The position numbers and the translations under genes were made by a program. This document shows, piece by piece, positions 53,426 to 63,044 of a stretch of 64,000 nt of DNA. The notes beneath the pieces were generated by a model, which saw nothing but the letters and a program-made list of their open reading frames with translations, ran no database searches and was not told the origin of the DNA. The stretch is from Pectinophora gossypiella (lineage: Eukaryota > Arthropoda > Insecta > Lepidoptera > Gelechiidae), in the NCBI RefSeq assembly GCF_024362695.1, contig NC_065425.1:3415001-3479000 (forward strand). The letters run 5' to 3'. Positions within the stretch are counted from its first letter, which is position 1. Every line of letters begins with the position of its first letter.

Positions 53426-54124
53426 GGTCCTATCTGTACGGTACTAGGTGCACCGAACTTGTATAATTATATTGGATTGTAGCACTGTTATGGGTCCACT
53501 AATGCACTACTTCAATAACACGCACTAGTTACTGATAATTATTAATTAATTATAAATTAAATTGAGGAGCAAAATTTCGTCGTTCTCATAAAAAAAAATC
53601 AAATATTATTTATTTACTAAAAATCAATACAATCCTCGTGTTTGGGACAACTTTTAAGCAAATATTTACTTGTGTGTCATAGTTTAACATAGTTTTTTAA
53701 GTTTTTGTAATACTAACAAATATGGGCATCTGTCTGATTTTTTTTTTTATATAGTTGGTAGCAGAGAGAGAAAAATTGCCATATTAAAATATCACAAAAT
53801 AAAGTAAATTTGTTGGGTTGCCAACACTATCTAAGAGCGAACGGTTAATCATAAATTCGCCACGATGTCTCCTGTCCTTAGAGACGCTATATCCATGACC
53901 AAATTCGGAACATTCCCTATTTTTATCGCCCAAGTGTTTCTATTTTGGGAAAATGAAATTATGATGTCGCGCTCTCCTTTGGGAATTACCTATTAGGTAA
54001 GTGGATGAAGTTGGCTTTTATTAATACATTTTTTTCGGTTACAATATGTAAGTATAAGTTGTAATAAATTACTTAGTATGAAACTGAAAAATATCGGCGC
54101 CTACTCAAGTCCAGAGAACTGTAA
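53426..54124. other. Non-genic stretch
   Basis: AT-rich with a T-run at 53740. Nothing recognised. Confidence 0.4.
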
Positions 54125-54129
54125 ACTGG

Positions 54130-54265
54130 CGACTATGCATGAAATCTTCGATGAGAGTGGAGGAAGCGAAGGTGGTGGAGGAAGGGAAGTGTGTCAGCAT
54201 CGGGGTAAGTGAAATTCCGTGGTGCCTGCCTACCCCAACGGAGAATAGGCGTGATCTTATATGTT
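54130..54265 (+). mobile_element. RTE-1 LINE 3' end, diverged
   Basis: GAGAGTGGAGGAAGCGAAGG, GTGTCAGCATCGGGGTAAG, CTACCCCAACGGAGAATAGG. Confidence 0.65.
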
Positions 54266-54343
54266 TATACGGGTAACTGTCCTGGTTATTCCGATACGCG
54301 TTAGCGATGTTCCTAGTTATGTCGCTCAGTGGTAGTGTAGTGA

Positions 54344-54690
54344 GCCGTGGTAGCCCAGTTTGTAGAACGCTTGCCTCTCACTTTGAGGTCACAGGTTCGA
54401 ATCCAGTACTGGCCTAAACCAATGATAGTCGAATTTTTTTTCGAATTCATGTTTGGATCATAAATGATTATCACGTGCTCAACGGTGAAGGAAAACATCG
54501 TGAGGAAACCTACATTCCCGAGAAATGTATTTTCGGAGGTCTTTGACCTAACCTGGATTGGGCTGGTTTTCTCTTCGCGGGTTGGAAGGTCAGACAGGCA
54601 GTCGCTTCTGTAAAAAACCGGACATGTCAAAACTTCAGGTTAGGTAAGCGAACCCAGTGAAGAACAGTATAACGCTAGGGAGATGATGAG
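54344..54690 (+). mobile_element. SINE-C, full length
   Basis: Head GCCGTGGTAGCCCAGTTTG, B box GGTTCGAATCC, end GCTAGGGAGATGATGAGG. Confidence 0.85.
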
Positions 54691-54997
54691 GTATACATAT
54701 ATGTACGTAACCACTCCTTAAACTTGCTCCAAATGGAACTGTGATGAAACTTGACGAATACAATCGAGGAAATAGCAACTAAATTAGATTTGGTGCCCTT
54801 CTGTTAATTTATCAATTCGGTTGAACCGACCGACCAATTCGGTTAAACAGACGGGCGGTAATCGGGATAATTGGAGAACTATTAGCGGAGATTTAGGACA
54901 ACGGACAATTGGAAGGTCCTAACGAGATACCTGGTGTCTATATTACTACCAAACTCTCTTATTTCTATACAAATACCATAGTATTATTCCTCATTGT

Positions 54998-55176
54998 GAC
55001 GAAGATGAGCCGTGCTTTGTAACGCAGGTTAAGCCGTTGGTCCCGGTTACTTCTTACTGACGTAAGTATGTAGTCGTTAAATAAGCCATATCAGGGGCCT
55101 TCCGCGGCTCAATAGTAACCCTGGCAACATGGTTGATGGGGTTGGTAATCCACCTTACAACCCACACGATAGAAGA
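54998..55176 (+). mobile_element. SINE-B, 5' truncated
   Basis: Starts at GATGAGCCGTGC; end CACGATAGAAGAAGA. Confidence 0.8.
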
Positions 55177-55245
55177 AGATTCCTTATTCTATCTATGCTA
55201 ATGCGGAAGTAGGTAAGTAAATCTAGCTCTAAGAATCTTATCTTA

Positions 55246-55551
55246 ATTCATCATCATCATCATCACCACCAGCCCATTAACGTCCCCACTGCTGGGGCAC
55301 GGGCCTTCCCTATGGATGGATAGGGAGATCGGGCCTTAAACCACCACGCGGGCCCAGTGCGGATTGGTGGTTATTAACAACTGCTAATGCAACCGGGACC
55401 AACGGCTTAACGTGCCTTCCGAAGCACGAGGAGTTCGAGATGAAAACTTTTTTTTTTGTGGTCACCCATCCTATGACCGGCCTTTGCGAAAGTTGCTTAA
55501 CTTCAACAATCGCAGACCGAGCGCGTTAACCGCTGCGCCACCAAACTCCTC
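55246..55551 (-). mobile_element. SINE-5S, full length
   Basis: Reverse copy: CATCATCAT tail, then CCCATTAACGTCCCCACTGC; the head end reads CTGCGCCACCAAACTCCTC on the plus strand. Confidence 0.9.
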
Positions 55552-55654
55552 ATTCTTATCTTGGATCTTAGTTCATTTAGTACTTCAAACTACCCCAATG
55601 GAGATATAGTCGCGAACTTATGCTATGTGTGTGTAAAAAAATATTTTAGGTTCG

Positions 55655-55770
55655 ATCTACCGTGTATGAAATACTTGATGGTTGTAGAGGAAGCAAAAAG
55701 CATGTCAGGTTAGAAGCAAATGGAATTCCATAGTCTCTGCTGTATCCCGTTGGGAAATACGCGGAAAATT
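55655..55770 (+). mobile_element. RTE-1 LINE 3' end, diverged
   Basis: GTGTATGAAATACTTGATGG, GCAAATGGAATTCCATAG, CCCGTTGGGAAATACGCGG. Confidence 0.65.
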
Positions 55771-55786
55771 ATGCATAATAATATAA

Positions 55787-56130
55787 CGGTCTCTGTGGTC
55801 CAGTGGTTCAGCGTTGGGCTCACGATCCGGAGGCCTCGGGTTTCAATCCCGGTGGGGACATATCACAAAAATCACTTTGTGATCCCTAGTTTGGTTAGGA
55901 CATTACAGGCTGATTACCTGATTGTCCAAAAGTAAGATAATCCGTGCTTCGAGCACGTTAAGCAACAGCTTAACGTAACCGGGACCAACAGGTCCCGGTT
56001 ACTTCTTACTGACGTAAGTAAGTCTTTACATGAGTCATGCCAGGGGCCTTTGGCGGCTCAATAATAACCTTGACACCAGGGTTGATGAGCTGAGATATTC
56101 CACATTACAACCCACAAAGAGAAGAAGATG
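55787..56130 (+). mobile_element. SINE-B, full length, with local inverted duplication
   Basis: TGGTCCAGTGGTTCAGCG and GGGTTTCAATCCCGG. In the central domain GAGCACGTTAAGCAACAGC is followed by an inverse TTAACGTAACCGGGACCAAC and then GGTCCCGGTTACTTC. Confidence 0.85.
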
Positions 56131-56204
56131 CATATGAAATCGTTTAAAAAACCTGCCAAGTACATTATGCTATTCGAGGCAGATCTACGTAAGGCTGTCG
56201 ATTG

Positions 56205-56290
56205 ACCCGTCCCTTTCCTTTTCAGATGATAAAAAAATAAATAATTTTACATTAAAATAAAAGAAGGAGATGTCAGCTGGAATCAACTCC
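56205..56290. mobile_element. MITE-Q right-end fragment
   Basis: GACCCGTCCCTTTCCTTTTC, then TTAAAATAAAAGAAGGAG and GATGTCAGC. Confidence 0.55.
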
Positions 56291-56394
56291 AATTTGCACC
56301 TACTTTTAATACCATTGAAGTGGATTTAATGAACTCTTGTGAGACTGTAATCAGAGTCTATTGCCTATAATATATAATTCATTGTCATTAATCT

Positions 56395-56490
56395 AAAAGC
56401 CACGATCTTGTCGGTGTAGCATTCTCCATTCTTGTCTATCAAATGCCAATTCTTTGACTACTTTAGAAGACACGACGTTTGCCTTCTCTA
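56395..56490 (-). mobile_element. RTE-2b LINE 3' end
   Basis: AAAGCCACGATCTTGTCGGT, GTAGCATTCTCCATTCTTG. Confidence 0.65.
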
Positions 56491-56790
56491 CCTCCGATAG
56501 AGTGTAGGTGTGAGTTTATTGTATGCTGATGAAGAGTCAAAAGTAATTAACTCGACGATTGACGCGCCTCCTTGTATTTGGTGTTCGTTAATTATTTTAA
56601 TAAGATGATACATTTTGTGACGTAAGTTATTATCATATTTTATTTATGCAATGACATTCATTACGTCTAGTTTAGGTACTTGTCTTGTTATGTGTTCTCA
56701 TGAATATATTTTAATAATGCATTTTAATATAAATAGGTACATCATTTAATAATTTTACGCAATTTCCAACGTAATCAACGTTACAAACAG
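56491..56790. other. Non-genic stretch
   Basis: AT-rich; nothing recognised. Confidence 0.4.
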
Positions 56791-56952
56791 TGTGAGAGAG
56801 CTGTAAAAGGCGATATAATGACTAAGATTGAGAAGGGAATGTTAAGTAGGTTTGGACTCGTAGAGCGGATGAAGGATAATGGGATTACGAAAGTACTATA
56901 TAAAGCGAAGGTTGGTAGAGCTGGCAGAGGAAGACCTAGAAGGATGTACAAT
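56791..56952 (+). pseudogene. RTE-1 ORF2 C-terminal fragment
   Basis: Encodes KIEKGMLSRFGLVERM, NGITKVLYKAKVGRAGRGRP and RRMYN, the region between RT and C-terminus of lepidopteran RTE polymerases. Continuation after the insertion: DQIGDVLRK, later REVSQDRSKWDSIVSA and a stop. Frame differences between the halves show decay. Confidence 0.75.
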
Positions 56953-57323
56953 CAAAGAGCAAAAGTGCAGTCACTGACCCCAGCGAATTATTTCTAAATA
57001 GTGGTGAAATTATGAACCATTAGTTATGTTATGGGCGATAGGCTGATCCCTTATCACCATAAGGTTCATCATATCCATCTTAGGACTTCGTATCAACAGT
57101 GGCTGCAAGTTGTCTTTGATTACTTGTGGCTCTGCCCACCCCATTTGGGATTACGGGCGTGAGTTTATGTATGTATGTATGTATTAGTTATCATAAATAT
57201 AAAATGTATGTTTTTGTAGGTGTTTTTGGTCTATTACAGAAACGACATGTAACCAGGAGGTATTAAGTGCAACCAGTTAATTAATTACTTTGCAAGAAAC
57301 TGATTGGACTTTTGCACCTTATC
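56951..57323 (+). mobile_element. Insertion in RTE-1, contains repeat N
   Basis: 373 bp between two copies of GTACA (56946-56950 and 57324-57328), a possible 5-bp TSD. 57010-57185 is repeat N with a TATGTATG end (GGCGATAGGCTGATCCC, CCCATTTGGGATTACGGGCG). Confidence 0.65.
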
Positions 57324-57520
57324 GTACATAGACCAAATTGGAGATGTCCTTAGAAAAGTTAGTATGATCTACTCTGAACCTGTGTGCGTGTATGAAACGA
57401 TTGATGAATGTGGAGGAAACAAGGGAAGTGAGTCAGGATCGAAGCAAATGGGATTCCATAGTGTCTGCTTAACCCGGTGGGAAATAGGCGTGAGTTTATG
57501 TAGGTATGTATGTGTCAGGT

Positions 57521-57659
57521 AAGTACAATTATTTGGAACAACAATAACCCTGAAGAGGGTCTATCTTTACGAGGCTTAAGATCAATGATAACACATCAAT
57601 GATAATGTCAAATCTCACATTTTATCATCCCAATGTTCTTACCTTAGACAGATAAATCA
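57521..57659. other. Non-genic stretch
   Basis: Short; two tandem AATGATAA(C/T)-type segments near 57585-57610. Confidence 0.4.
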
Positions 57660-57935
57660 TTTTATCTAAGAACACTTCTGCTCGATTGGGTAGTTTCCTA
57701 GGTCAAAGATAAATTACGAATTTTTGATTACTAAATAAAGAAGTTTTCTTTTTTCTATTTAAATTATTTATGAACTTTAATAAAGAAAAAAATAATAATC
57801 AGTGCGTCATTTTATCGCGTTTTTCTATGACTTCACAGGTTGCTTTTTCATACAAATTCTATAGTAATTTCGTATTTTGACGTTTAGAAAAAAGTTACTG
57901 ATTTGAGTAGTTGAAAACTCGCCTATTGCCTAATG
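57660..57935 (+). repeat. Repeat W, uninterrupted
   Basis: Counterpart of 19483-19955 without repeat N: shows the empty target site near TTTATGAACTTTAATAAAG. Confidence 0.65.
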
Positions 57936-58004
57936 TTATTTTGATAGAAGTTACTGTTGTATAATACTACTTGTGGCTATGCCCATCTTATTAGGGATCA
58001 GTAA

Positions 58005-58305
58005 AGGCCTCCGTGATCCAGCGGTTGAGCGTTGGGCTCACCAGAAGGTCCCTGGTTCGAATCCCGGAGAGGACGTAATCACAAAAAATACATTGTGAGC
58101 CCTGGTTTGTTTAGGATATTGTTGTCTGATCACCTAATTGTCTGAAAGTAAGATAATCCGAGCTTCGAAAGGCACGTTTCACCGTTGTCCCGGTTACTAC
58201 TGACTTAAGTACGTAGTTGTAATATGAGTCATGTCAAGGGCCTTTGGCAGCTCAATGATAACCCTGACACCAGGGTTGATGAAGTTGGTAATAAGGTAAC
58301 ACGAT
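58005..58305 (+). mobile_element. SINE-B, full length
   Basis: GGCCTCCGTGATCCAGCGG, GGTTCGAATCCCGG, end ACACGATAGAAGA. Confidence 0.85.
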
Positions 58306-58472
58306 AGAAGATTAGCGACCACAGTGCGAGCTGTATGTGTTGCGTCTTTCCTTGTAGACCTTTCCCTAACAATGTTTACTTAAATTTGTGTGAGGAAGTC
58401 CGTGGTCGTAAATGTCAGAATTTACGTAGTGGTTATAAACAATCTTTATTTCCCTGTATCCATACATAACAT

Positions 58473-58761
58473 ACATAAACTGCCTATATACGTCCCACTG
58501 CCGGGCACAGGCCTCCCTTCAATCAACCGGAGGGGGTATGGAGCATACTCCACCACGCTCCTCCACTGCGGGTTGGTGAAGGTGTTTTTCCGAAGCACGG
58601 AATCATCTTACTTTTTCGAACAATCAGGTGATTCAAGCCTGAAAAGTCCTTACCAAACAAAGGATTTTCTCACAAAGTGATTTCGACAATGTCCCCATCG
58701 GGAATCGAACCCGGACCTCCAGATCGTGAGCCTAACGCTCTAACCACTAGACCACGGAGGC
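58473..58761 (-). mobile_element. SINE-A with internal deletion
   Basis: Reverse copy. The stretch for the second half of the central domain is deleted (GTGTTTTTCCGAAGCACGG junction). Head and B box intact. Confidence 0.85.
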
Positions 58762-59039
58762 TGTTAGACCCTGTATCCATTGGGGATTATTTTATTTATT
58801 TGTTACTTGTGTGTTCACAGATTTAAGTGAGGACTTTAATAGACTATTTTTCGAAGGAAACGTGTATCAGTAAAAGTATTTGTTACATGCAAAATGGAAA
58901 GGCCCTAACGAGCATTTTGTATGAGAATGCTTATTGAGAATGCGCCAAGTGAGCAACCCGCAATATTATGTGTCAATGTGAATTGATGGCGAACTCGCCG
59001 ATGATGCGGCCACGGCGACTTAGTGAGTGAACAAAGACA

Positions 59040-59723
59040 CATCTGGTGATGGTGACAGGGTAAGATTGGTCAAATTGGAATGTCTGACAACTACTTCTGA
59101 CATCTCCCATCTCCAAATAGAAGAAAGAAGTTAGAAAGGCCCTAACGCGCATTTCGTATGGGAACGTTTATCGCCTGTCCAACCCCGCTCTCTTTTACTA
59201 CTAACTACTCCTGCAAACAGATAACTACGACAGCTCTACTGATTCTCAAATTCCATAACCACTTTACCGGCAATGTATATTTATGTGAAAGGCTGCAATT
59301 TCATCATTGCTTTTCGTAAGATACCATACTAAGGTTTGCCGATCATACTAATGTTTAATCTTTTCTGTGATAAGGAGGGAATTCTGCAGGTTATAATGCA
59401 TACGACGACCTTTTAATATACTATTAACGTTGTAAATTTCGGGTGCAGGCCTGATATCCTATATCAAGTTTACTTAGTTTAGGCATCTGATATTCTTCAT
59501 TAGATAAATTAAGTTTCTTTGTAATTTATTTTTTGTGGTTTGGAAATATATATTTTTTCTTATTATTATTATTTATTACTATCACTGAGCTAGTGCGCCG
59601 TAAAGTTTACGGACGAGTGGAGTGCAAAGTTGACGTATGAACTTGTATGGCGCGCGTTTCGCGTAGGTTTCGCGCTCACTTAGCCCTTCCGACGTCTTTC
59701 TACTATTCCGTGGTTACGTAGTT
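59040..59723 (+). mobile_element. Transposon K interrupted by a retroposed stub
   Basis: Same order as 52245-52735; the right part resumes at 59583 and ends CTACTATTCCGTGG. Confidence 0.7.
59425..59576 (+). mobile_element. Retroposed fragment with (TTA)n tail
   Basis: 152 bp, TAACGTTGTAAATTTCGGGT to TATTATTATTATT. TSD TACTAT at 59419-59424 and 59577-59582. Confidence 0.7.
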
Positions 59724-60799
59724 ACTATCTACTCTCGGTCGCAGACGGAGTGGGTTAGGTGTCAAATCGCGCACTTTATATCTAGCCCACGGGCGACTTT
59801 ACATATTTTATAATTTTGTAGTCTGCTCGCCTGAATGTGTTCATGAGTCTGGGCCAGTTTACTCCGGACGAAGAATGACGTAAAAACCGTCGCCAGTTAA
59901 AAGAAAAATGGGAATGTTTGTTTTTAGTTTATACTTCTACAAAGTTCCGCACTGTAAAGGATTAAGAATGACCGTTATGGAATACAGCAACCCACGCTTG
60001 AAGTTTCTTTGAGAATAAAATATTACACAATAGTATTCTAAGTCTGATCAGGGATGAAAAGAAAAACTTAGAAGGTAACAAGTCAATTCCCATCTCCGTT
60101 TGTAATCATCCCCTTATAAAACGGAGATTGTATGTAAGCAACGTAACCGTTTAAATGCTCATAAGCCTGCATACAGGGATGAGTAGGTGTGTAAGAGTGC
60201 GTGTGTGGGTGTGTGTCAGTAAGTGAGACGTATGCCCCGGATAGTTAGGATAACTATAGATAAATTTTGGTCACGTAAATAAATTGTTGCTGGTTGTCAT
60301 ACAATTATGAAACCAGTTAAATATGAGATAAGGTTTTGCATATAGAGAGTAGGAGGTAAAATAACAATTAAAATTACAAGATAAGGATATTTTTGGCAGA
60401 ATGTTGAAGCTGCATATTAATTACAAATGACTTAATTTTATTTTTAAACGAGATAATTATGGATAGATAATATGAAAACGCTGCATACCTATGCAGCACA
60501 TGTCGTGCGCGGCATATGCCTCGCAATGTTTGTATCTGGAATAATATTTATCTTTGCTCCAGACTAAGCGAATATGTTTTTATTATTAAACCTCAAAAGG
60601 AACAATACCTAATGTCTATCAGCCTCTGAGGTCCCACAGGAAACTATTCTGTTTACGGCGACATCACAACGCATGGGCTTTTAGGATCCGTGCCAACCAG
60701 ATAAATAATATTTTGATAGATGAACGTCTAACTCCATGTGAAAGGAAAAAATGTGTCAGACACGCAAACGCATTAATCGGCACTTACCAGATAATATTC
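59724..60799. other. Non-genic stretch
   Basis: No gene recognised. A GT-rich microsatellite-like run at 60195-60220. A 32-codon frame at 60472 (MKTLHTYAAHVVRG...) is too short to call. Confidence 0.35.
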
Positions 60800-60925
60800 A
60801 AATCAAATCTAATATACTTTATTGCACACAACATACAAAACAAATTAACACAGATGATGATAGATACAGTACAATCTGGCGGCCTTATTGCTAAGCAGCA
60901 ATTTCTTCCAGGCATCCAGTGGATA
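60800..60925 (-). mobile_element. LINE 3' end
   Basis: AATATACTTTATTGCACACA, ACAATCTGGCGGCCTTATTG, inverse of 25865. Confidence 0.65.
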
Positions 60926-60984
60926 GGAAACATTATTACAATTTGGTGCGGGACAGTGCAACATCTAGTATAAAATAGGTTTAG

Positions 60985-61054
60985 GTTTTAATATTTTGAA
61001 TTTGTCAGAAAATATTTTTTAATGTGAAGCTTACTTTATGTAAAAAAGCTTATT
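60985..61054 (+). mobile_element. LINE C-terminal remnant cut by the DIRS element
   Basis: TTGAATTTGTCAGAAAATAT and ACTTTATGTAAAAAAGCTTA match 7575-7650; similarity stops at about 61055. Confidence 0.65.
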
Positions 61055-61092
61055 ATACTTCGCGCTTCGTCCTCTAGATTAGTATTAGTAGA

Positions 61093-61100
61093 TATATAAA
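61093..61100 (+). promoter_or_regulatory. TATA-like box upstream of DIRS ORF1
   Basis: TATATAAA about 230 bp before the proposed ORF1 ATG, inside the element. Confidence 0.35.
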
Positions 61101-61327
61101 CACATGTAGTTTCGCCTAAGTGATACCACTCTTGCACTAATTGTTGAGAGAAAGAAAAGGGTAGTAAATAAAAAAGGTTGAATAATAGCAGAGAATCGTG
61201 GGTAGATGTTACTTACCACACTATTTTATCGACTGTTTCTCGTCATTCGCAATTTAGTGCTCAACCGCTCTAGACACTTAATACTAGCTCATTTAAATTC
61301 GCTAAAAAGTTCGTTTTTACTTTAAAA

Positions 61328-61499
61328 ATGCCTAAAAGAAAGCGTTCTAAAGAAGTTGACGACGATTTAGAGACTTTACTACGGAAAGTTAAAAAATTAG
61401 AACGAAAAATACGTCATCGAAAAACCAGTGTTTCGGATAGTGATTCGGAAATTTCTCCAGCTTGTGAAACAACGGTACGCAGTACCATACATCGACCAG
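61328..61499 (+). CDS. DIRS ORF1 (gag-like), exon 1
   Basis: ATG at 61328 opens 57 codons plus one base: a basic start MPKRKRSK, an acidic patch, then a heptad-like coiled coil LETLLRKVKKLERKIR and a Ser/Asp segment. The frame ends at CCAG|GTACGTAG, a donor. Joining to 62008 gives codon GAG and continues ORF1 in frame (total 402 residues). A basic/coiled-coil N-terminus followed by a variable acidic region fits DIRS ORF1 proteins. Without this exon the next in-frame ATG would be far inside ORF1. Confidence 0.75.
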
Positions 61500-62007
61500 G
61501 TACGTAGTTATACGATTTATTACTTATGTACCTAATGTCCAGACGAATGCAACCGAGATAACCGTTGGGGTTATTTCACCGCATTCAAAATATTAATATC
61601 GGGTCGAACTGATATTACACTTTGTCTTTACAGTGCACACATTATGTGTAATAGTGACTATAACTAACTTGCTTTTTATATTTTAAAACCCAAATAATAT
61701 CAAAAACTCAATTTAGATTTATATTCCGAAAATATTAATTATGTTCTCAGTTTAATTATATTTTAACAACTTTTTTCTTTCTTACCTACTTTTCTAAAGA
61801 ATAAATGTGCACTTTATTTAATTCTGGACTACTTATGTGAAATTAATTTTACATAAACAAGGCATACAACGTATTCACGTTATGTAATAAGTGTGTAATC
61901 AGAGCATTCGCTGGGAATGTCTCGACACACACTAAGTTTTTATGCCGTAGATATTTTAATGACCTAAATATACTTACCTTTTTCTAACCTGGTGGCACTC
62001 ATTTCAG
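61500..62007 (+). other. Probable spliceosomal intron in DIRS ORF1
   Basis: 508 bp, GTACGTAG at the start and a pyrimidine-rich end with CATTTCAG at 62000-62007. It is markedly AT-rich compared with both exons and holds stops in all relevant frames. A possible branch point TCTAAC lies near 61983. Confidence 0.7.
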
Positions 62008-63044
62008 AGTCCCCACAACCAATTCTGGGTCCAGACGACTGGTTACCGGAAACTTCTTCATGTCAGGGATTTGTAGACGACGTCAGTGTTGTCGAATCCG
62101 ATGATGAGAACATCACGGCAAATGCGCCCCCATCCCTGGTCACGGCGGCAGTTAATGACCCGTCGACGTCGAAGAAGACGGTCACTGTGGCTGAAAATGT
62201 ACCCCCGGCAGAACCTACAGCATTGGACGAGGACATTTTGGAAATCTTAGGAGAAGACCCATTTACCGAGATTAAGTACGCGAGCGACATTCGTACAGAA
62301 CTAGCTAGTCGCCTCAAACATACAGCTCAAGAAGGCCTGAAAAAAGACGATAGAAAATCGTTACTCGCAAAGTACCCGGTTCCTGCCAATTGTTTACATA
62401 TCAGCGCCCCTCAGGTTAACCCCGAGATTAAGGCCGCTATCCCAGAATCCGCACAAAAACGTGACAAGGGCATTGAAGCTAAACAAAAACAAATGGCATG
62501 TGCCATTTCATGCCTCAGTGATGTGATCAACACACAAATTAACTCAAAGGACAAAAATAATGAAATGCTCCAAAAACTTATGGACCTAAGCCGCATACTC
62601 TGCGATATTCAACACGGCGATTCAGCGACAAGGAGGAATTTCATACTATCAGTACTTAAAAAAGATATGAAGGAGCATCTCTCCAATACGAAAATTGACA
62701 CCTTTTTATTTGGCGAAAATCTGTTGGAAACTATTAAGTCTGCTAAGGCTGTGACAAAATCGGGTGTCGAACTAAAACTTGATGTAGCAGGCGCTAAAAA
62801 TACAGCAAAAAGGACGAACACATCTGCTCCAAAATCTTTAAACCGCAAGGCTCCGGCGTCGGCACGCAGGCCACCAGGCGCGAATTACCGGAGCCGCGAG
62901 CCTGCAGCTCCGCGAGCGCACCCGGCTACCTACTACCGCATGCCGTGGCAGCCTCCGGTCCCGCCGCACGCGCCGCCGCCGCCGCCCCCGCCGCCGCACC
63001 CAGCGCCGGCAGCTCCACCAGCGCCACAACGACGCCGCTACTAG
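62008..63044 (+). CDS. DIRS ORF1 (gag-like), exon 2
   Basis: Continues ORF1 from residue 58 (ESPQPILGPDDWLPE). Residues about 130-142 read LDEDILEILGEDP, followed by a conserved-looking block (SDIRTELASRL, ANCLHISAPQVNPEIKAAI, KRDKGIEAKQKQMACAISCL) characteristic of DIRS gag-like proteins. The C-terminus (about 320-402) is basic and Pro/Ala-rich with a run of eight Pro. Stop TAG at 63042. The frame is also open upstream to a GTG at 61992, but that stretch holds the acceptor and is better read as intron. Codon usage is undamaged. Role: presumed nucleic-acid-binding structural protein; inferred from family. Confidence 0.85.
62837..62895 (+). promoter_or_regulatory. Programmed -1 frameshift signal (ORF1/RT)
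   Basis: Heptamer T TTA AAC at 62837-62843 stands in ORF1 phase (TCT TTA AAC). After the 5-nt spacer CGCAA comes an 8-bp perfect stem GGCTCCGG (62849-62856) with CCGGAGCC (62888-62895). Slippage by -1 enters the RT frame, open from 62843 to the window end. A second pairing, GCAGGC (62866-62871) with GCCTGC (62900-62905), could add a pseudoknot-like fold. Confidence 0.7.

Larger units (their letters stand above)
56791..57520 (+). mobile_element. RTE-1 LINE, longest copy, interrupted
   Basis: Coding remnant to 56950, resuming at 57324 (ACATAGACCAAATTGGAGAT) and ending in a TATG tail near 57520. The two halves join in the order expected from the family. Confidence 0.8.

Noticed and set aside
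61992..62007. GTG start of ORF1 at 61992
   Set aside because: Eukaryotic GTG start is unlikely; the bases belong to a good splice acceptor and exon 1 at 61328 supplies an ATG in frame.
62063..63029. Minus-strand and other-frame ORFs over DIRS ORF1
   Set aside because: Shadows of the real plus-strand coding sequence.
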